From: Paenibacillus borealis
Lineage (GTDB): Bacteria; Bacillota; Bacilli; Paenibacillales; Paenibacillaceae
Length of the DNA: 64,000 nucleotides
Direction of reading: 5' to 3'
NCBI RefSeq assembly: GCF_000758665.1
Contig: NZ_CP009285.1
Span: 5,022,001-5,086,000, forward strand
The notes under the pieces were generated by a model that saw only the letters and a program-made list of their open reading frames with translations, was not told where the DNA came from and ran no database searches. Positions 61,397-64,000 of the stretch are shown here, one piece after another; the first letter of the stretch is position 1; every line of letters starts with the position of its first letter. The position numbers and the translations under genes were made by a program.

Positions 61397-62077
61397 TCAT
61401 TCACCAAGCGGAATTGACCCGCTGTCTCTTGCGTCTGTTATTATTTTGGAGGCAATCATTCCCTCCGCATCATCAAGTCCTTCAATCTCAAACGGAACAC
61501 CCGCCGTAGCCGGCTGGAAAGCGAACCAAATCGTCCGGTCTGATCCGACTTTAATAAGCTTCGCCTCAGATTTATCCGTCCCTGCCTCCTTCTGCTTGAC
61601 TGTAATATGCTGAATGGCCGGGTCCAGAACGTCTCCGATCACCATGGGAAAAGGCGTTGAAATATGCTCCAATTCAGGAAAACACATATAATTTATTGCA
61701 GAGCTGTCCGGATCTCCGCCCATTCCGTAGCCGCCTCCCCATACCCACTTCCATCCGATCCAGGTTTTGCGGACATATTCTACTTGAAGGTTACTGCTAT
61801 CCTGCTGGCCTGCCCGGGTAAGAAATACCAGCTCTCCTCTGGCCGCAGGCTCCTGGTGAATGACTGTCATTGAGTCAGAGCCGCGGAACAGCCGGACAGC
61901 TTCTTCAGGACTTTGGCCAAGCGGAATCTGGAGTGTCTGGTCCATTCCAAGTGAGCGGGACATCTTCTGGTCTGACCATCCTCCCGGTCTTTCATACATA
62001 TACAATAGTAAATAGAGTACGGCTACGGAAGCTAGAATCACTCCGGCAGCAATGCCCAATCTCCGGCTATTCTTCAT
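61397..62077 (-). CDS. Hypothetical membrane-anchored protein
   Basis: 226 residues. One N-terminal transmembrane helix (GVILASVAVLYLLLYMY) and an extracellular domain with no recognised family; it includes a Gly/Trp-rich WIGWKWVWGGGYGMGGD stretch. It ends in the gap with the repeats and is on the opposite strand to the ABC operon. Role unknown. Confidence 0.65.
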   Translation of the reverse strand: MKNSRRLGIAAGVILASVAVLYLLLYMYERPGGWSDQKMSRSLGMDQTLQIPLGQSPEEAVRLFRGSDSMTVIHQEPAARGELVFLTRAGQQDSSNLQVEYVRKTWIGWKWVWGGGYGMGGDPDSSAINYMCFPELEHISTPFPMVIGDVLDPAIQHITVKQKEAGTDKSEAKLIKVGSDRTIWFAFQPATAGVPFEIEGLDDAEGMIASKIITDARDSGSIPLGE

Positions 62078-62248
62078 GAATCATTCCATCCCCTGTCCAT
62101 CCCATGTGTTTGCGCTTACAATACCTTCCATAATACTATAGAATATTTCCGGACAGAATACAAAAAAGCCCATAGAGCAAGCCCCTAAGGACCTGTCTAC
62201 AGGCTGTGTGTAATCAATAAAATATTGCAATTACTCTATTAGATTAAA

Positions 62249-62809
62249 TTATTTAACTTCGTTTGCTCCGGTTACAGTACCTTCGATCACAGCAGTAGCC
62301 TTCACATCTTCACTTGCATAGTACAGGTTGCCGTCAATGGTAGCATCCTTGTACAGGTTGAATCCGTTAGCTTCTACATATACGTCACCTTTGATGGTAC
62401 CGCCTTGAACGCGGAAGTTCTCGCTCTGTACAGTTACTTTAGGTGCTGTCAGCGTGTAAGTAGCTGTTACCTTGTGGTCTGCATCCTGTGCATACAGGGC
62501 AAGCTTACGGTAGATCGCTGCAGTTGCGTCGCCTTTGTCATGGAATTCACCGGCTACAACAACATCTTTATCAACGGTCAGATCATTCAGGATTGCTACA
62601 ATCCAGTTGCCGCTTTCGCTTACAGCAGCAGTGAAGGCATCTGCCTGGTTAACGATCGAAGCTGTTGTTACGGCATCCGTCTGCTCAGTGGCTGGAGCTG
62701 TTGTTGCTGCTGCACCAGTATTGTTTGCTGCGTTATTATCATTCGATCCACAACCCGACAACAATGCTGCTGATACCCCTGCTACTACTAGAACTTTGAA
62801 TAATTTCAT
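62249..62809 (-). CDS. Lipoprotein with bactofilin-like repeat domain
   Basis: 186 residues. A lipoprotein signal (AALLSGCGSN), an Asn/Ala/Thr-rich linker, and a C-terminal domain with GD/G-x-V repeats (KDVVVAGEF, GTIKGDVYVEANG, DATIDGNLYYA, VIEGTVTG) resembling right-handed beta-helices of bactofilins. It could self-assemble at the cell surface. AGGGGG lies upstream of the ATG. Identification is from pattern only. Confidence 0.6.
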   Translation of the reverse strand: MKLFKVLVVAGVSAALLSGCGSNDNNAANNTGAAATTAPATEQTDAVTTASIVNQADAFTAAVSESGNWIVAILNDLTVDKDVVVAGEFHDKGDATAAIYRKLALYAQDADHKVTATYTLTAPKVTVQSENFRVQGGTIKGDVYVEANGFNLYKDATIDGNLYYASEDVKATAVIEGTVTGANEVK

Positions 62810-63015
62810 TTTTAATTCCCCCTGTTTCTTTTAATTAACTTTATTATATATTAAAATTTTATGATAACAACGTGATAATTTTCACAATATTGTGTCTTTT
62901 TTCACAAACAAGCATTTTAATTGTTTCATTTCATGCAAAATACAGCAATTACATACTTATTTGTCTAATTTTGCAGGTGAATCTTCAGCTGCTCCAGCGG
63001 CTGACAGTTTCCATC

Positions 63016-63546
63016 CTACGCCTCCCACTCCTCTCTAAGCAGTCCCATGCGGATCGAATCATAGAACTTCCCGTCGTAGTACCGGCATTTCCGGAGCCTC
63101 GCTTCCATTGTCATGCCTAATTTGACTCCTGTCCTGATCATCCGCTCATTTCCCGACCAGGTGGTATAGCCTACACGGACTAACGGATACGTATTGAACA
63201 GATGTCCGATCCATAGCTTGAGGGCTCTCGTCCCGTAACCGTTGCTCCAGTATGCCGGATCATAGATGATAATGCCCATTTCCAGCCATAGGGAGGGTTC
63301 ATGCTCCCAATAGTAACTGACGTCGCCTATTACCACGCCCTCTATTTCTATTACCCAATTATTCCCGCATCCAACAATCTCGGCTCTGTTCGCGTAATAC
63401 GCTTCCCACGGAATCCGCTTGTGTTCATAATAAGGCGCATCCCATTTCTTCCACTCCGGCACTTCTTCCTTATACACCAGATCCCACAGTCTAGGCAGAT
63501 CCCCTTCAGCTATGGGCCGAATCACCAATTCCTTATCCTGATACAT
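63016..63546 (-). CDS. GNAT-family N-acetyltransferase
   Basis: 176 residues. The RimJ/RimL-like pattern is visible: VIRPIAEGDLPRL at the start, LEMGIIIYDPAYWSNGYGTRAL (acetyl-CoA pyrophosphate loop) and a C-terminal GMTMEARLRKCRYYDGKFYDSIRMGLL. It acetylates an amine, protein terminus or small molecule. GGAGGG precedes the ATG. Confidence 0.88.
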   Translation of the reverse strand: MYQDKELVIRPIAEGDLPRLWDLVYKEEVPEWKKWDAPYYEHKRIPWEAYYANRAEIVGCGNNWVIEIEGVVIGDVSYYWEHEPSLWLEMGIIIYDPAYWSNGYGTRALKLWIGHLFNTYPLVRVGYTTWSGNERMIRTGVKLGMTMEARLRKCRYYDGKFYDSIRMGLLREEWEA

Positions 63547-63661
63547 AGATACCCTCCGTTGCAGCTAATATTTTACATACTGTTATTATATTAACTGAAC
63601 TGCTGAAGCTGTTGCTGGTAGTGAACATTTATAATTAAGGAATACTGGATGTAACGGCTGC

Positions 63662-63693
63662 TGTAAACTTTTCACGGAGCTTAGCGTTGTATA
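63662..63693 (+). promoter_or_regulatory. Candidate ECF-sigma-type promoter upstream of the sigma gene
   Basis: TGTAAACTTTT (63662-63672), 12-nt spacer, CGTTGTATA (63685-63693). This resembles Bacillus ECF promoters (AAAC...TTTT then CGT). It lies 18 nt before the ATG, so positive autoregulation is likely. Confidence 0.5.
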
Positions 63694-63710
63694 GGGGAAG
63701 GGGGCAGGAC

Positions 63711-64000
63711 ATGGCCAAAGAAACCATTCATCAATTTCTGCAGCAAGCCGGAACTTTACTATACCGGTACTTAAGAAAACGCGGACTCGCACGCGAGGAT
63801 GCTGAAGATATCGTTCAGGACACCTGTTATAAATACTTAATCTATCAGGATGGCATCGGCCCGAAACAAGTCATGGGCTGGATGTTCCGTGTCGCGACCA
63901 ATCAGTTCTATGATCTCAAGAGGAAAGATAAACGTCATCCCACGGTCGATGTTGAAGACATTCAACTTCTTTCTTTAACCCATCTGCCGGAGATCCAGCT
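63711..64000 (+). CDS. ECF RNA polymerase sigma factor (partial, C-terminus beyond window)
   Basis: The first ~96 residues contain sigma region 2 (LYRYLRKRGLAREDAEDIVQDTCYKYL, then VMGWMFRVATNQFYDLKRKDKR). This is an extracytoplasmic-function sigma factor that should respond to envelope stress. Region 4 and any anti-sigma gene lie beyond the window. AGGGGG precedes the ATG. Confidence 0.88.
   Translation, partial: MAKETIHQFLQQAGTLLYRYLRKRGLAREDAEDIVQDTCYKYLIYQDGIGPKQVMGWMFRVATNQFYDLKRKDKRHPTVDVEDIQLLSLTHLPEIQ

Overview
The window looks like a chromosomal segment of a Paenibacillus-type Firmicute. The evidence is moderate GC content, strong GGAGG-type ribosome binding sites with frequent TTG/GTG starts, a YesM/YesN two-component pair next to a sugar ABC transporter, a Bce-type peptide-resistance module, an LtaS-type enzyme and copper-amine-oxidase-N stalk proteins. 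I saw no rRNA, tRNA, phage, insertion sequence or CRISPR array. Most genes lie on the minus strand.

Region 1 (1-7069) is the most coherent. A tightly overlapping minus-strand operon runs bioY, acyl-CoA synthetase, thiolase, two small hot-dog (MaoC-type) proteins, a ketoreductase-like SDR, ecfA1 and ecfA2 (cut by the window edge). birA is divergent. A well-matched BirA operator overlaps the -35 box of the bioY promoter, so a whole acyl-CoA condensation/reduction/dehydration (or beta-oxidation) set appears to be under biotin control together with a biotin ECF transporter. The thiolase lacks one of the two classical catalytic cysteines.

Region 2 (7083-24308) is a mosaic: small unknown proteins, a DrrAB-type ABC exporter, lipoproteins, a DUF2314/DUF2185 immunity-like protein, an AraC/GyrI regulator, a CDP-alcohol phosphotransferase, a P-loop kinase-like protein, a cell-wall amidase, a TetR regulator with a paired SMR efflux pump, a 51-bp tandem array, a CE2-type esterase, an LTA synthase, an alpha/beta hydrolase and a class 3 lipase.

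Region 3 (24332-37644) is a carbohydrate-use island: substrate-binding lipoprotein, two permeases, YesM-type kinase, YesN-type regulator, a second closely related substrate-binding lipoprotein, a secreted Asp-box beta-propeller enzyme (GH93/sialidase-like) with a C-terminal lectin-like domain, a cytoplasmic GH2 enzyme and an ArsR-type regulator. Candidate cre sites lie upstream of the second binding protein and the secreted enzyme. An arabinan- or other hemicellulose-derived oligosaccharide is a reasonable but unproven substrate.

Region 4 (37882-46865) holds a MOSC protein, a nucleotidyltransferase-like protein, a complete BceRS-BceAB-type module preceded by a DUF4362-like lipoprotein, a flavodoxin with a MarR-like palindrome, a LacI regulator and an unknown protein. 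Region 5 (46941-64000) holds a YecD-like isochorismatase-fold protein, an MFS exporter and AraC regulator, an SDR/TetR divergent pair, a HIT protein, a small DUF6199-like membrane protein with a non-canonical start, a LysE exporter with an AraC regulator, an AHSA1 protein, a DUF5050-type protein, an ArsR-type regulator with a heterodimeric ABC exporter, lipoproteins, a GNAT acetyltransferase and the start of an ECF sigma factor.

A cross-cutting observation: several intergenic gaps hold imperfect palindromes of about 15-19 bp repeated every ~51 bp. The sequence differs from locus to locus but the architecture (about 7-bp arms around a 4-5 nt centre) is shared. This may be an undescribed repeat class.
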